Below, piece by piece: positions 52,405 to 61,648 of a stretch of DNA of 64,000 nucleotides. Under the pieces are notes generated by a model. The model was given only the letters and a program-made list of their open reading frames with translations. It was not told where the DNA came from and did no database searches. Both the position numbers and the translations under genes were made by a program. Every line of letters begins with the position of its first letter. Position 1 is the stretch's first letter. The stretch is from Lachnospiraceae bacterium EP-SM-12S-S03 (GTDB lineage: Bacteria; Bacillota; Clostridia; Lachnospirales; Lachnospiraceae): positions 62,001 to 126,000 of the forward strand of contig JAJBSL010000004.1 in assembly GCA_020540725.1 (NCBI GenBank), written 5' to 3'.

Positions 52405-55143
52405 TTATTTAAAATCTTGTTCTGTCAGAATCACTCTGTCTGCATTATCTGTTCTCTTTCCAAATACACGCTTCATCAAATGTTTTACATTTGCTCTCTG
52501 TGCTCTGTCAATGGCTGTATCCAGAATCTCTTTTACCTCTGCTACTGTTACTGCATGGTCTTCTTTCTGCAGAATATCAATACGGCTATAGAGTGCAAGA
52601 ATTCCCATCTCATCAATCTTGTAACCGTTTTCTTTTGCATATGTCTGACCAAATGTAACCAATTCATCATTAATAAAAATCGGAAGTTCCAATTTCGAAG
52701 TAAACTTACGTTTAAATTCCGGATTTACAGAAAGCATCTTTTCAAGTGGTCTTCTCTGTTCCTCTAACACAAACAGTAATTCTCCTGTCTGCTCCTCCAT
52801 CAAATCATTCAGCTCACGAATCGTTCTTGTATTCATCTTACCTGCTTTTTCAATAATAAGAGCTCCGCCTTTCAGCCTATTAATAACACTTGACAATTCC
52901 TTTTTATTCAGCGCATCACCTGTTACAATTGCAACCTTGCCCTGTTTTAACTTTCTGTCTTTTTGGATTGCCTTTACTACATTTACCGCAAGTACTGTTT
53001 TTCCTGTACCAGGACGTCCTACGATCAGAAGGTTACCTGTACGTGAAGTTCCGTATCTGGATTTGCAATGCTTATCATGTTCAAGCACTTCCACAAGCTG
53101 TTCGCTCATACCTCGCACCGGAACAAAATAAGAGAATAATTTCTTCTGTTCTTCTGTTAGTCCCGCTTTGATTCCAACTTCGCTCTGTACATCAAGGTCA
53201 TAACGTCCTTGTACCACAAAGCCTGTATCAAATGATACTCCGCCTGGCGAAACGTTCTTCTCTGCCTCAATCTCTTCTTCCAACTGTTCTAAAGCTGATT
53301 TTTCCTTCTCCGGCTCTTCAACAATTTCTTCTTCGTCTGCAATCTCTTCTTCCTCATCTTCTTCCGGGATTTCAAACTCTTCCGCAACGAAATCTTCATC
53401 GTCTACAAGTTCGTCAAAATCCTCTTCCTCATCGAAATCTTCTTCGTCAAAGTCTTCTTCATCAAAGTCCTCTTCCTCGTCGAAATCTTCTTCGTCAAAG
53501 TCCTCTTCCTCGTCGAAATCTTCTTCGTCAAAGTCTTCTTCCTCGTCGAAATCTTCTTCGTCAAAGTCTTCTTCATCAAAGTCCTCTTCCTCGTCGAAAT
53601 CTTCTTCGTCAAAGTCTTCTTCCTCGTCGAAATCTTCTTCGTCAAAGTCCTCTTCCTCATCAAACTCTTCTTCGTTGAAATCTTCTTCCGGAATGTCTTC
53701 TGTATATTCTTCCGAGATAGCCATCGTCTCTTCATCATCTAAGGAATCTACATCACTGTCTAAAATTCCATTTTCCAGATCATCTAAAAGCTTCTGAATA
53801 TCATCTGGAATAATCGGTACTGTATTAAACATGCTTTCCCTTTGCATTCTTTCTTCGCGTGCTGCTTTTTCTGCCTCCGCCTGTTGTTTTTTCTCTGCAA
53901 TCTGCTGTTCTACTTCTCTTTGCTTTTCTTCCCAGTTCTGCAAAATTCCTTCTAATTTTTCTTGTGCTGTCATTGGGGTCTCCTCCGGCATTTCCATTTC
54001 CTTTTCTTCTTCCGGCATTGTCTCTGCTTCTGTAGAAGCTTCTTCTGTTATAGAATCCACTTCTATTGGAGTTTCTACTGTCGGTTCAGTTATTTCTTTT
54101 CCTGTTGCTGCTGCAAATCCCTTGGCCACTGCCTCTGCCAATGTGGCACCTGCTACTGTTGTCTGAATAATCTTGCTTCCGGCACCAAATTCCGGCTCTT
54201 CGCCTTTCTCTTCTTCTACAGTTTCTTCTTGATCTTCCACTGTATCTGTCTCTTCTGACGTATCTTCTACTGCCTCTTCCGTCTCTTTTTCCTCTGCTGT
54301 TTCCCGGCTGATTTTCTCGTCTTCCGAAATGACTTCTTTCTCTACATCTTCCGGTTCTTCCTGTATTTCATCCGCCTGTTGTTCCTTGCCTTTCAGAACT
54401 TCTTTCGGCACTTCAAAAACTTGTGTCTTTCCCAAATCCTCTTCCGTATCTCTCGGGGTAAGTTCTTTGATCTCTTCCGGATTTCTTTCCTCAGTCTGAA
54501 TCTGCGCCTTCTTCTCATTTTCAATACAATGGTTATATTTCTCCTGCTGAAGCGGAGTCAGCGGCTTATACTGCATCTTCAGCTTCATAGCCTCCAGAAC
54601 ATATTTCCCTTCACTAAACCACAAAATAAGATCATCACATTCATCCAGACATTCCGAAATCTTCCCGGCTTCATGATAGAGTTTTGCAAGCTCATATGCC
54701 CATTTCTCCACATATTCTACTTTCTTAAACTCAACCAAAGCTTCTATCTGCTTCTTTACCGGAGCATGTTGCGCTCTTAATATCTTATATTTCAAAATGT
54801 ATCGATTTGGATCTTTCGGTGCTACTTTGATAAATTCCTCATAGCAATCCTCTGCTTCCTGCAAATCATTTAATTTCACCGCCAAGGTTCCTAGACGATA
54901 TACAATTTTCCGACTTTCCGGAGCCCGGTCATATGCGATGAATAAAATGTCTCTGCTCTTTTGGTTCTCCCCATTACATTCGTATATTTCACTTACCGTA
55001 CTAAGCATTGTAGAGTTTTTCACTCTCCGCCAATCAATAGTATCCGCTATTTCCATTGCCTTTTTGTACTGCTTTTTCTCCATGTAATCAAGCATCTGCT
55101 CTGTTTTGACACGATATTCGTACTTATCCAATGTTATATTCAC
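52405..55143 (-). CDS. TPR - acidic repeat - AAA+ ATPase protein
   Basis: 912 residues. TPR-like helical repeats at 1-200, low-complexity Glu/Thr region to about 480, a strongly acidic FDEED/FDEEED tandem repeat at 494-575, and a C-terminal AAA+ module with Walker A GRPGTGKT at 709-716, a Walker B-like ALIIEKAGKM segment and an Arg pair in FKRKFTSKLEL. No membrane segment. Probably a cytoplasmic scaffold or remodeller. I know this architecture only from uncharacterised Lachnospiraceae proteins. The Walker B lacks the usual DE, which makes ATPase activity uncertain. Stands alone with its own terminator. Confidence 0.85.
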   Translation of the reverse strand: MNITLDKYEYRVKTEQMLDYMEKKQYKKAMEIADTIDWRRVKNSTMLSTVSEIYECNGENQKSRDILFIAYDRAPESRKIVYRLGTLAVKLNDLQEAEDCYEEFIKVAPKDPNRYILKYKILRAQHAPVKKQIEALVEFKKVEYVEKWAYELAKLYHEAGKISECLDECDDLILWFSEGKYVLEAMKLKMQYKPLTPLQQEKYNHCIENEKKAQIQTEERNPEEIKELTPRDTEEDLGKTQVFEVPKEVLKGKEQQADEIQEEPEDVEKEVISEDEKISRETAEEKETEEAVEDTSEETDTVEDQEETVEEEKGEEPEFGAGSKIIQTTVAGATLAEAVAKGFAAATGKEITEPTVETPIEVDSITEEASTEAETMPEEEKEMEMPEETPMTAQEKLEGILQNWEEKQREVEQQIAEKKQQAEAEKAAREERMQRESMFNTVPIIPDDIQKLLDDLENGILDSDVDSLDDEETMAISEEYTEDIPEEDFNEEEFDEEEDFDEEDFDEEEDFDEEDFDEEEDFDEEDFDEEDFDEEEDFDEEDFDEEEDFDEEDFDEEEDFDEEDFDEEDFDEEEDFDELVDDEDFVAEEFEIPEEDEEEEIADEEEIVEEPEKEKSALEQLEEEIEAEKNVSPGGVSFDTGFVVQGRYDLDVQSEVGIKAGLTEEQKKLFSYFVPVRGMSEQLVEVLEHDKHCKSRYGTSRTGNLLIVGRPGTGKTVLAVNVVKAIQKDRKLKQGKVAIVTGDALNKKELSSVINRLKGGALIIEKAGKMNTRTIRELNDLMEEQTGELLFVLEEQRRPLEKMLSVNPEFKRKFTSKLELPIFINDELVTFGQTYAKENGYKIDEMGILALYSRIDILQKEDHAVTVAEVKEILDTAIDRAQRANVKHLMKRVFGKRTDNADRVILTEQDFK
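53419..53664. repeat. In-frame tandem repeat inside the AAA gene
   Basis: Fifteen units of 15 or 18 bases encoding FDEED or FDEEED. They form a higher-order 114-bp unit (5,5,6,5,6,5,6 codons) present twice: 53437-53550 and 53551-53664, differing at about four bases. A VNTR whose length should vary between strains; not CRISPR, because there are no spacers. Confidence 0.9.
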
Positions 55144-55224
55144 CTCTATTAATTATTTTTTAACCTTTTGTAACAATAGTTAAATTTTTACTGTTCTAGT
55201 TTAACACATAGCTTTGTCAATGTC

Positions 55225-55266
55225 AAAAAAAACAGCCCTTATAATTTTCTTAACTATAAGGGCTGT
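55225..55266 (-). terminator. Terminator of the 27-residue peptide unit
   Basis: Perfect 12-bp stem (55232-55243 with 55255-55266) then eight T on the minus strand. The 370 bases between it and the peptide gene hold no recognisable gene. Confidence 0.85.
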
Positions 55267-55633
55267 CTGGGTATTTAGTTGTCTTTTGTATTTTATAAAT
55301 TCCGGAGGGATTTGATTCTATGTTCCTATCTGCCTATTGTATCTTGCAATCTAAAGTTGAATCTTCTTTCAATATCAAATCTTTATCTTTTGCAAACATA
55401 AGTGCTAATTATACTCTCTATAACTCTTCTCAAGTTATCTCTTCTATAATTATCTTATACTATGTTCCGAATTGAATCATTAATGAGATGTTTCTTTACA
55501 CATCTATTCATGCTTTGTATTCACGTGGTATTACAATTTCTATTCAATATATCTGCAAATCTGAATCATTCTTATCTATATCCGGTTATGGTCTTCTCCG
55601 AATCTTTTTATCATTTGCTTTATTCTTTACCGG

Positions 55634-55717
55634 TTATCTTCTATGGTTAAGGCTTGTATCATAGGAACCATTTGCCATACCACCGATATATTGAACGTTC
55701 TGCTCTGTCGTGTCCAT
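55634..55717 (-). CDS. 27-residue peptide in its own transcription unit
   Basis: ATG 55717 lies nine bases after a perfect AAGGAGG. The peptide begins MDTTEQNVQYIGGMANGSYD and ends in NHRR; it is polar, with no signal peptide, membrane helix or Cys, and I know no match. Promoter upstream, terminator about 370 bases downstream. Could be a regulatory peptide, or the RNA itself could be the product. Confidence 0.45.
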   Translation of the reverse strand: MDTTEQNVQYIGGMANGSYDTSLNHRR

Positions 55718-55780
55718 TGGATGAAGCCTCCTTCTTTCTTATTTGTTTTATGAAGTAATCTTATTATTTTTGTTGAGTCT

Positions 55781-55809
55781 ATAATAACATTGCACGTCTC
55801 ATTTGTCAA
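55781..55809 (-). promoter_or_regulatory. Promoter of the 27-residue peptide unit
   Basis: TTGACA (55804-55809), 17 bases, TATTAT (55781-55786) on the minus strand. Confidence 0.75.
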
Positions 55810-55936
55810 CACTATTTTTCATTTTATTTCTTTTAGTTTTTCTTTTTTTCTTGCATTTGCTTATAGTCTGAATTTTCCGTCTTTTTATTCAGATATTTCT
55901 CTTGTGAAAACTGGCGGAAACATAATGCAAGAATAT

Positions 55937-55965
55937 TTGACAATGCTTTTTCCCGTTATTATAAT
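55937..55965 (+). promoter_or_regulatory. bioY promoter
   Basis: TTGACA (55937-55942), 17 bases, TATAAT (55960-55965). No clear BirA operator was seen. Confidence 0.9.
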
Positions 55966-56012
55966 GAATTTATATACCATATAACCATTTCATATACAAG
56001 GAGATTCTCAAC

Positions 56013-56564
56013 ATGAAAAAACAGGTAACATCCATTCTTTCAACCAAACAACTGACTTTAACCGCACTTATGACCTCTATTTTGTGTATTGTAGCGCCAT
56101 TTTCGCTTCCACTTCCCTTTAGTCCGGTTCCAATTTCATTTGCCACCTTTATCCTATATGTGAGCGCCTATGTGCTTGGCCCTAAATTCGGAGTAGTAAG
56201 CTGCATACTTTATCTTCTCTTGGGATTTGTCGGTCTTCCGGTGTTCTCGGGATTCATCGGCGGTGTAGGACGGCTTTTTGGTCCAACCGGTGGATATATG
56301 ATCGGCTATCTGTTCCTTGTATTGATCAGTGGATTTGTAATAGAAATGTCAGATGGCAGAAGACTTCCTTCCGCATTCGGCTTTATACTCGGAACTGCAA
56401 TTACTTATGCATTCGGAAGCGCATGGCTCGCAGTACAAATGGATCTTACATTCATGCAGGGCGTCGCTGCCGGAGTACTTCCTTATCTTCCGGGCGATAC
56501 AATTAAAATCATTGCTGCACTTATTATCGGACCTGTTTTAAAAAACAGATTAAGACGGATATAA
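56013..56564 (+). CDS. bioY: Biotin transporter substrate-binding component
   Basis: 183 residues, about six membrane helices. ECF-type S component that imports biotin with a shared EcfAA'T module encoded elsewhere. Conserved GPTGGYMIGYLFLVLISGF and GYxxxR-like C-terminal segment fit the family. No bio synthesis genes here, so the cell may scavenge biotin. Confidence 0.93.
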   Translation: MKKQVTSILSTKQLTLTALMTSILCIVAPFSLPLPFSPVPISFATFILYVSAYVLGPKFGVVSCILYLLLGFVGLPVFSGFIGGVGRLFGPTGGYMIGYLFLVLISGFVIEMSDGRRLPSAFGFILGTAITYAFGSAWLAVQMDLTFMQGVAAGVLPYLPGDTIKIIAALIIGPVLKNRLRRI

Positions 56565-56596
56565 AATCAAAATTCCTATATACAAAGCACACGTAA

Positions 56597-56879
56597 AATA
56601 GCTGTTATAATTATTTTCCTAATTATAACAGCTATTTACGATTCTGACTTGTCCAATGGTCTGTTCTCCTTTTCTTTCAACCTTTCAGATCAACTATAAT
56701 CCACTTACTTGAAAACTTCTAATTCCTTCTTCAGATTCCACTTCTTATATAATGATCTCTTATTATATTTGAAGCTTCCCTAATTTCCTTTCTCGTCAGA
56801 AATTATTGTCCTACTTTTGAATCTTTCATCTCCTTTTCAGATTTGATATTTGTTTTCTCTTCGGTTTCTTGTTGTCTTT
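56597..56879 (-). ncRNA. Second minus-strand transcription unit beside bioY
   Basis: Promoter at 56880-56908, then about 280 AT-rich bases without a sizeable frame, ending in a perfect 17-bp hairpin (56597-56613 with 56620-56636). Near its end lies AAGGAG and a TTG frame at 56636-56656 (MDKSES), whose surroundings resemble the start of the 27-residue peptide unit. Function unknown; the hairpin also follows bioY and may end its transcript. Confidence 0.4.
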
Positions 56880-56908
56880 ATAATATCATTCAAATTTTAT
56901 TTTGTCAA
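56880..56908 (-). promoter_or_regulatory. Promoter of the second unit beside bioY
   Basis: TTGACA (56903-56908), 17 bases, TATTAT (56880-56885) on the minus strand, followed by AAAGACAACAAG, like the other unit (GACTCAACAA). Confidence 0.65.
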
Positions 56909-57055
56909 TATTTTTCTTTATTATTTTTATATTTTTTTATTTCTTCTCATTTTATTTATCAATTATCAGATTTTATAAGTTTTTCTAATGCTGCGTAGAA
57001 GTTATATTTCCTTTTTACACATCATAAAATAGTCAAAAATACTGTGGAGAATCTC

Positions 57056-58819
57056 ATGAACCTTTCATCAGTCAAAAAACTGGCAAAGCAACGCCTCCGT
57101 GGAATTATGTTGATTTTCGGACTCCTTTGCGCCTATCTTTGCTTTACTTTTTTGTCCGGATATCTGCCAACGGGCACAAACCCATCATCCGATGATGCCT
57201 TCCGCAAATTTACACTTTCACTTTTTCAGGAGGAGACCGCTTCCAGTACACTAAATCTTCATTTTACACTGCAAACTCCCACTGACTACGGTATACTAAA
57301 TGCCCCTGTTACTTTCGGTACCTACAACACCGATTCTGTTACAACTATGGCTTCAATTGAAAATTGCCGGAAATCCCTCGAATCATTCCCCTATCATTCG
57401 CTTTCCGATGAAAACAAGCTTACTTATGATGTTCTTGCTTCTTATTTAAATACTGCCAAGGATGGAGCTGATTTTCTTCTCTATGAGGAGCCATTGAGTC
57501 CTCTGACCGGTATACAAGCTCAGCTTCCCGTACTCCTTGCAGAATATCAGTTTTATGACGTGGAAGATGTGGATACATACTTAAATCTGCTGGAAACAAC
57601 ACCGCAGTACTTTGCATCTTTGATCGATCTGGAACGTGAAAAATCTGAAAAAGGACTTTTTCTTTCGGATCAGATAGTCGATACTGTGCTGGAACAATGC
57701 CAATCCCTTCTCGATATGGGAGAAAACAATTATATGTACTCCACTTTTGAACAGCGAATTTCAGATATGGAAGAGATTCCCGCAAAGCAAAAAGCAGATT
57801 ATATCAAGAAAAATCAGCAGATTGTTCAAAATTCTTTTCTTCCAGCTTACCAATCTCTTGTCAGTGCTTTAACAGAACTAAAGGGCACAGGCGCAGAACT
57901 TTCCGGTGTCTGCAATCTTCATAATGGCAAAAAATATTATGAATACGTCGTATCACGGGAAACCGGCTCTTCAAGATCTGTACCGGAATTAAAAAAGCTG
58001 ATACAAAAGCAGATAAAAAATGACGTTGCTGCGATGGGACAGTTTCTAGAAGTTTCCACGCTTTCTAAGTTATCTTTTGACGAGAATCGTCCCGACAAAC
58101 TCCTTGCACAATTAGAAAGCAAGATTGCAAAAACATTTCCCACTCCGGCAAATGTAAACACAGATGTAAAATATGTTCCAAAAACTATGGAACCTTACCT
58201 AAGTCCTGCTTTTTACCTTATTCCTTGTATCGATCATTCCTCCGAAAATACCATATATATCAACCGGGCGCATAATATGGAAGATTTAAATCTTTTTACT
58301 ACACTGGCTCATGAAGGTTACCCCGGACATTTATATCAGACAACTTATTTTGCTCAAAAAGAGCCTGATCCCATTCGAAGTATCCTCAACTTCGGCGGCT
58401 ACACGGAAGGTTGGGCCACTTATGCGGAAATGTGTTCCTACTACCTTACCCCTCTTTCCAAAAAAGAAGCCACTCTTGCACAGAAAAACAGTTCTCTGAT
58501 CCTCGGTCTTTATGCCCTGGCCGACATCGGAATCCACTATGACGGTTGGTCTTTGCCGGATACGGTTCAATTCTTCTCTGCATACGGAATTGATGATACA
58601 AATACCATTTCCGAGATCTATGAACTCATTGTTTCTGATCCGGGGAATTATCTAAAATACTATATCGGTTACGTGGAAATGCTGGAATTGAAAAAAGAAG
58701 TAATGAAAAAAACAGGAGATGATTTCTCACAGAAAAAATTCCACAAAGCCGTACTGGATGTAGGTCCCGCGCCTTTTGACGTGGTAAGGGAATATGTGTT
58801 GAAATCATACGAAAAGTAA
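57056..58819 (+). CDS. DUF885 family membrane-anchored protein
   Basis: 587 residues from ATG 57056 (GGAG upstream). N-terminal membrane anchor at about 17-37, then a large helical domain. Zn-peptidase-like motif HEGYPGHLYQTTYF at about residue 420 and YTEGWATYAEM follow. DUF885 proteins are predicted metallopeptidases of the M32/M3-like type, acting outside the membrane here. Own terminator after the stop. Confidence 0.9.
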   Translation: MNLSSVKKLAKQRLRGIMLIFGLLCAYLCFTFLSGYLPTGTNPSSDDAFRKFTLSLFQEETASSTLNLHFTLQTPTDYGILNAPVTFGTYNTDSVTTMASIENCRKSLESFPYHSLSDENKLTYDVLASYLNTAKDGADFLLYEEPLSPLTGIQAQLPVLLAEYQFYDVEDVDTYLNLLETTPQYFASLIDLEREKSEKGLFLSDQIVDTVLEQCQSLLDMGENNYMYSTFEQRISDMEEIPAKQKADYIKKNQQIVQNSFLPAYQSLVSALTELKGTGAELSGVCNLHNGKKYYEYVVSRETGSSRSVPELKKLIQKQIKNDVAAMGQFLEVSTLSKLSFDENRPDKLLAQLESKIAKTFPTPANVNTDVKYVPKTMEPYLSPAFYLIPCIDHSSENTIYINRAHNMEDLNLFTTLAHEGYPGHLYQTTYFAQKEPDPIRSILNFGGYTEGWATYAEMCSYYLTPLSKKEATLAQKNSSLILGLYALADIGIHYDGWSLPDTVQFFSAYGIDDTNTISEIYELIVSDPGNYLKYYIGYVEMLELKKEVMKKTGDDFSQKKFHKAVLDVGPAPFDVVREYVLKSYEK

Positions 58820-58830
58820 TAGAAGTAAAA

Positions 58831-58875
58831 ATCGAGTCCATATGCTGCCTTACCCGCGCATCCGGACTCGTTTTT
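58831..58875. terminator. Terminator between DUF885 gene and spmB
   Basis: Stem 58833-58839 with 58864-58870 followed by five T on the plus strand; A run on the left also lets it act on the minus strand. Confidence 0.85.
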
Positions 58876-58896
58876 CTTTATAATCTGTGTATGGTT

Positions 58897-59424
58897 TTAG
58901 ATCATGCTCCCTGCCAGTATCACACTTGCTATGAGTCCGGCTAAGGTTGCAAGAAGTGCTCCAGTTAATGTATAGCGCGTTTTTTTCACCTTTGCAGCCA
59001 TAAAATATACACTCATGGTATAAAAAATCGTCTCTGTACAACACATGGAAATGGAAGCGATCAAACCGATATGTGAATCTGTTCCATATTGTTTAAATAT
59101 ATCGAGCACAAGGCCGGTCGCTGCGGAAGAGGAGAACATTTTTACAATCGTAAGGGGTACAAGTTCCCCTGGGAATCCTATGTAGGAAGTAAACTGCCCG
59201 ATAAATTTCCCTATAAATTCCAAGAATCCGGACGCACGCAGAATTCCTACCGCTACCATAAGGCCGATTAAAGTCGGCATGATTTTGATCACCGTCAAAA
59301 AACCTTTTTTGGCTCCTTTGATAAATTCATCATAGACATTGACATTTTGTGAAAGACCATGCATCACAATTCCAAGTATGACTGCAGGTACAATGAAATC
59401 TGATATATACAGTAAAATATGCAT
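58897..59424 (-). CDS. spmB: Spore maturation protein B homologue
   Basis: 175 residues, four or five membrane helices, nucleoside-recognition (Gate) domain. The start ATG at 59424 follows GGAG. SpmA, the usual partner, is not adjacent. In Bacillus SpmAB affects spore core dehydration; the role here is inference. Confidence 0.85.
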   Translation of the reverse strand: MHILLYISDFIVPAVILGIVMHGLSQNVNVYDEFIKGAKKGFLTVIKIMPTLIGLMVAVGILRASGFLEFIGKFIGQFTSYIGFPGELVPLTIVKMFSSSAATGLVLDIFKQYGTDSHIGLIASISMCCTETIFYTMSVYFMAAKVKKTRYTLTGALLATLAGLIASVILAGSMI

Positions 59425-59426
59425 AA

Positions 59427-59476
59427 AAATACTCCGGTTGTTCTTATCATTCCATTGTATGAACACCGGAGTATTT
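59427..59476 (-). terminator. Hairpin terminator that contains the spmB ribosome binding site
   Basis: 12-bp stem (59427-59438 with 59465-59476) followed by TTTTT on the minus strand. The 3' arm carries the GGAG used by spmB, and the ATG follows the T run. Confidence 0.75.
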
Positions 59477-59495
59477 CTATGAATTTTCTATTCTG

Positions 59496-60845
59496 CTACT
59501 TATAATAATTTTCAAACCGTGTTGTACTCTGTCTGATGACATAGAAATACATGATAATCAAAAGTCCTCCTGCCAGTACCCAGGCTGCAGGACTTGCCAT
59601 ACAGACTCCTACATAGCTCTTATCCCGGGCTGCCACAATCGCAACCACACCTCGACCGATCAGTTCCGCAACTCCGGCCATCATCGGAAGGAGACCATAT
59701 CCCATTCCCTGAATTCCATTCCTGTATACGTTAACAATGGTAAGCGGAATGAAGAAAGCTGCCACACATTTTAAATAAGTGTCCACATAGCCCATAATCT
59801 CTGTTACATTTTCAGAGAGGAACAGCGGAGTTAAATATTTTCCTACTGTCATGATCAGCGCGCCTGCAATGAGCGAATATACAATTCCGATCATTGTACT
59901 GCTTTTGAATCCTTTTCGAATCCGGTCTACTTTCCCTGCTCCCATGTTCTGTGCACAGTAAGTTGCCATTGTTGTGCCAAGCGCAACATAAGCCTGCGTC
60001 ACAAGCTGCTCAATCTTACTTCCTGCCGTGAAACCGGCAATAACAAGAGAACCCAGAATATTTAAGGCAGACTGCATCATCATGGAACCAATCGCTGTTA
60101 TAGAATACTGGAGCGCCATCGGAAGACCTACTCCCAACTGGATTTTCACAAGCATTCCGTCCAGTCTCCAATCCTCTCTCTTCAGATGCAGAATCGGTAC
60201 TTTTTTTATAATATATACAAGACAAAGAAGCCCCGATACTCCCTGCGATACTACAGTGGCATATGCCGCCCCGGCTGCACCCATGTGAAAGATAATGATA
60301 AATACCAGGTCTAGAACTACATTCAGCCCTGCTGCCAAAATCAGAAAGTAAAGCGGTGTCTTGCTGTTCCCAAGAGCTCTTAAAATACTGGCCAGAAGAT
60401 TGTAAAGGACTTGTGCAAAAATCCCTCCGCATATTACCATAATATAGGCATAGGCATCCTGAAAAATATCATCCGGTGTGTTCATCAGCTTCAACAGACT
60501 TCGCATTCCTATCATACTGATCACCGTCATTACCGCAGATACAACTGCTGAAAGAATCACTGCAGATCCCACAGTTTTCCTCATAGCCTTCATATCACCG
60601 GCGCCAAATTTCTGTGACGTAGGTACCGTGAATCCTGCCGTAAGCCCGGTCAGAAATCCGATAATCAGAAACATAATGGTTCCTGTAGAACCTACAGCCG
60701 CCAGCGCTTTCGCTCCTACAAATTTGCCGACGATAATCGTATCCGCCATATTATAAAGTTGTTGAAATACATTTCCAAGAAAAATAGGCAATGTAAAATT
60801 GATGATCATTTTGGCCGGACTTCCAACCGTCATATCTCTTTCCAT
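59496..60845 (-). CDS. MATE family efflux transporter
   Basis: 449 residues, twelve membrane helices in two bundles. NorM/DinF-like exporter driven by Na+ or H+; typical start PAKMIINFTLPIFLGNVFQQ and LGTTMATYCAQNMGAGK. Could export drugs or metabolites. Confidence 0.95.
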   Translation of the reverse strand: MERDMTVGSPAKMIINFTLPIFLGNVFQQLYNMADTIIVGKFVGAKALAAVGSTGTIMFLIIGFLTGLTAGFTVPTSQKFGAGDMKAMRKTVGSAVILSAVVSAVMTVISMIGMRSLLKLMNTPDDIFQDAYAYIMVICGGIFAQVLYNLLASILRALGNSKTPLYFLILAAGLNVVLDLVFIIIFHMGAAGAAYATVVSQGVSGLLCLVYIIKKVPILHLKREDWRLDGMLVKIQLGVGLPMALQYSITAIGSMMMQSALNILGSLVIAGFTAGSKIEQLVTQAYVALGTTMATYCAQNMGAGKVDRIRKGFKSSTMIGIVYSLIAGALIMTVGKYLTPLFLSENVTEIMGYVDTYLKCVAAFFIPLTIVNVYRNGIQGMGYGLLPMMAGVAELIGRGVVAIVAARDKSYVGVCMASPAAWVLAGGLLIIMYFYVIRQSTTRFENYYK

Positions 60846-60872
60846 GTTGTCTTTACTCCCCCTGTTGTTTGA

Positions 60873-61556
60873 TTAAGAATGGTTTTTCTGCTCGTTCGGT
60901 ATAAACATGATCAAAAACACCGTAAATAATATAAAACATGCCACCAAAACTGATTTTTCTCCCATATTTTGTGTTACTTTCATTGACACAAAGGCGCCTA
61001 TAATAAAAATAACGATAATTCCGTAATATTTAAGGCTTGTATTTCTTTCTTCCCTGTTTTTATTCAGTCCCGAAAAAAACAGATGCTCTGTCGCAGAACG
61101 TAAGTTTCCTGTACACATCGTTGTAGCATAGCTGCTCGTTCCTTCAAATGTACGAAAACTTTCTACCTGCATGGAACAAACAAAAGCTACTGCAATATTC
61201 ACAAAATCATCTAGTCCCCCTGACGGTACAAACGCAATGAGACAAAGTACCAGCATTTCTATTGCAATAACAATCTGTCTCCAATGGATCGCCGTATTAT
61301 AGCGGTATCTGGATTTCACAAACTCTGTGATCAGAATTCCAAGCATAAACGCAAGGATTGGAAGCAGATATTTGATGACCTTTCCAAAATCCTTTTCTGC
61401 CGCACTGATGGCCAGAAGAACCATGTTCCCGGTCTGTGCATTTGCAAATACACCTCCCCGGCACACGTAAGTATATACATCCAGATATCCTCCGGCAAAT
61501 GCCAGAAGAAGTCCTACAATATACGATTGTGACATGGGACGTTTCACTTGTTTCAT
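60873..61556 (-). CDS. DUF1275 (YoaK) family membrane protein
   Basis: 227 residues, six membrane helices. N-terminal GGYLDVYTYVCRGGVFANAQ and TGNLRSATEHL are typical of DUF1275, whose function is unknown. GGAG eight bases before ATG 61556. Upstream of MATE gene by 27 bases, possibly cotranscribed. Confidence 0.93.
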   Translation of the reverse strand: MKQVKRPMSQSYIVGLLLAFAGGYLDVYTYVCRGGVFANAQTGNMVLLAISAAEKDFGKVIKYLLPILAFMLGILITEFVKSRYRYNTAIHWRQIVIAIEMLVLCLIAFVPSGGLDDFVNIAVAFVCSMQVESFRTFEGTSSYATTMCTGNLRSATEHLFFSGLNKNREERNTSLKYYGIIVIFIIGAFVSMKVTQNMGEKSVLVACFILFTVFLIMFIPNEQKNHS

Positions 61557-61648
61557 CCTTTACTCTCCTTACGCTTTTGAAGACGGGGCATACTTCTCCC
61601 CGTCCTCTTTCCAATACATTTTCAAATTTCCGCGTCTCTTACGCGCTT

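Noticed and set aside
53419..53664. Possible CRISPR-like array
   Set aside because: Units are contiguous and in frame with no spacers; they encode FDEED repeats.
53232..53738. Plus- and minus-strand frames full of Leu/Pro/Arg or Lys/Thr repeats
   Set aside because: They are other frames of the acidic tandem repeat and have no ribosome binding site.
55267..55633. Further protein genes in the AT-rich stretch after the 27-residue peptide
   Set aside because: Only short frames without ribosome binding sites; nothing recognisable.
55982..56012. BirA operator before bioY
   Set aside because: No two-part BirA box was found; only weak symmetry around the start of transcription.
60016..60432. Minus-strand frame of 138 codons inside the MATE gene
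   Set aside because: Same-strand shadow in another frame of a clear MATE transporter.
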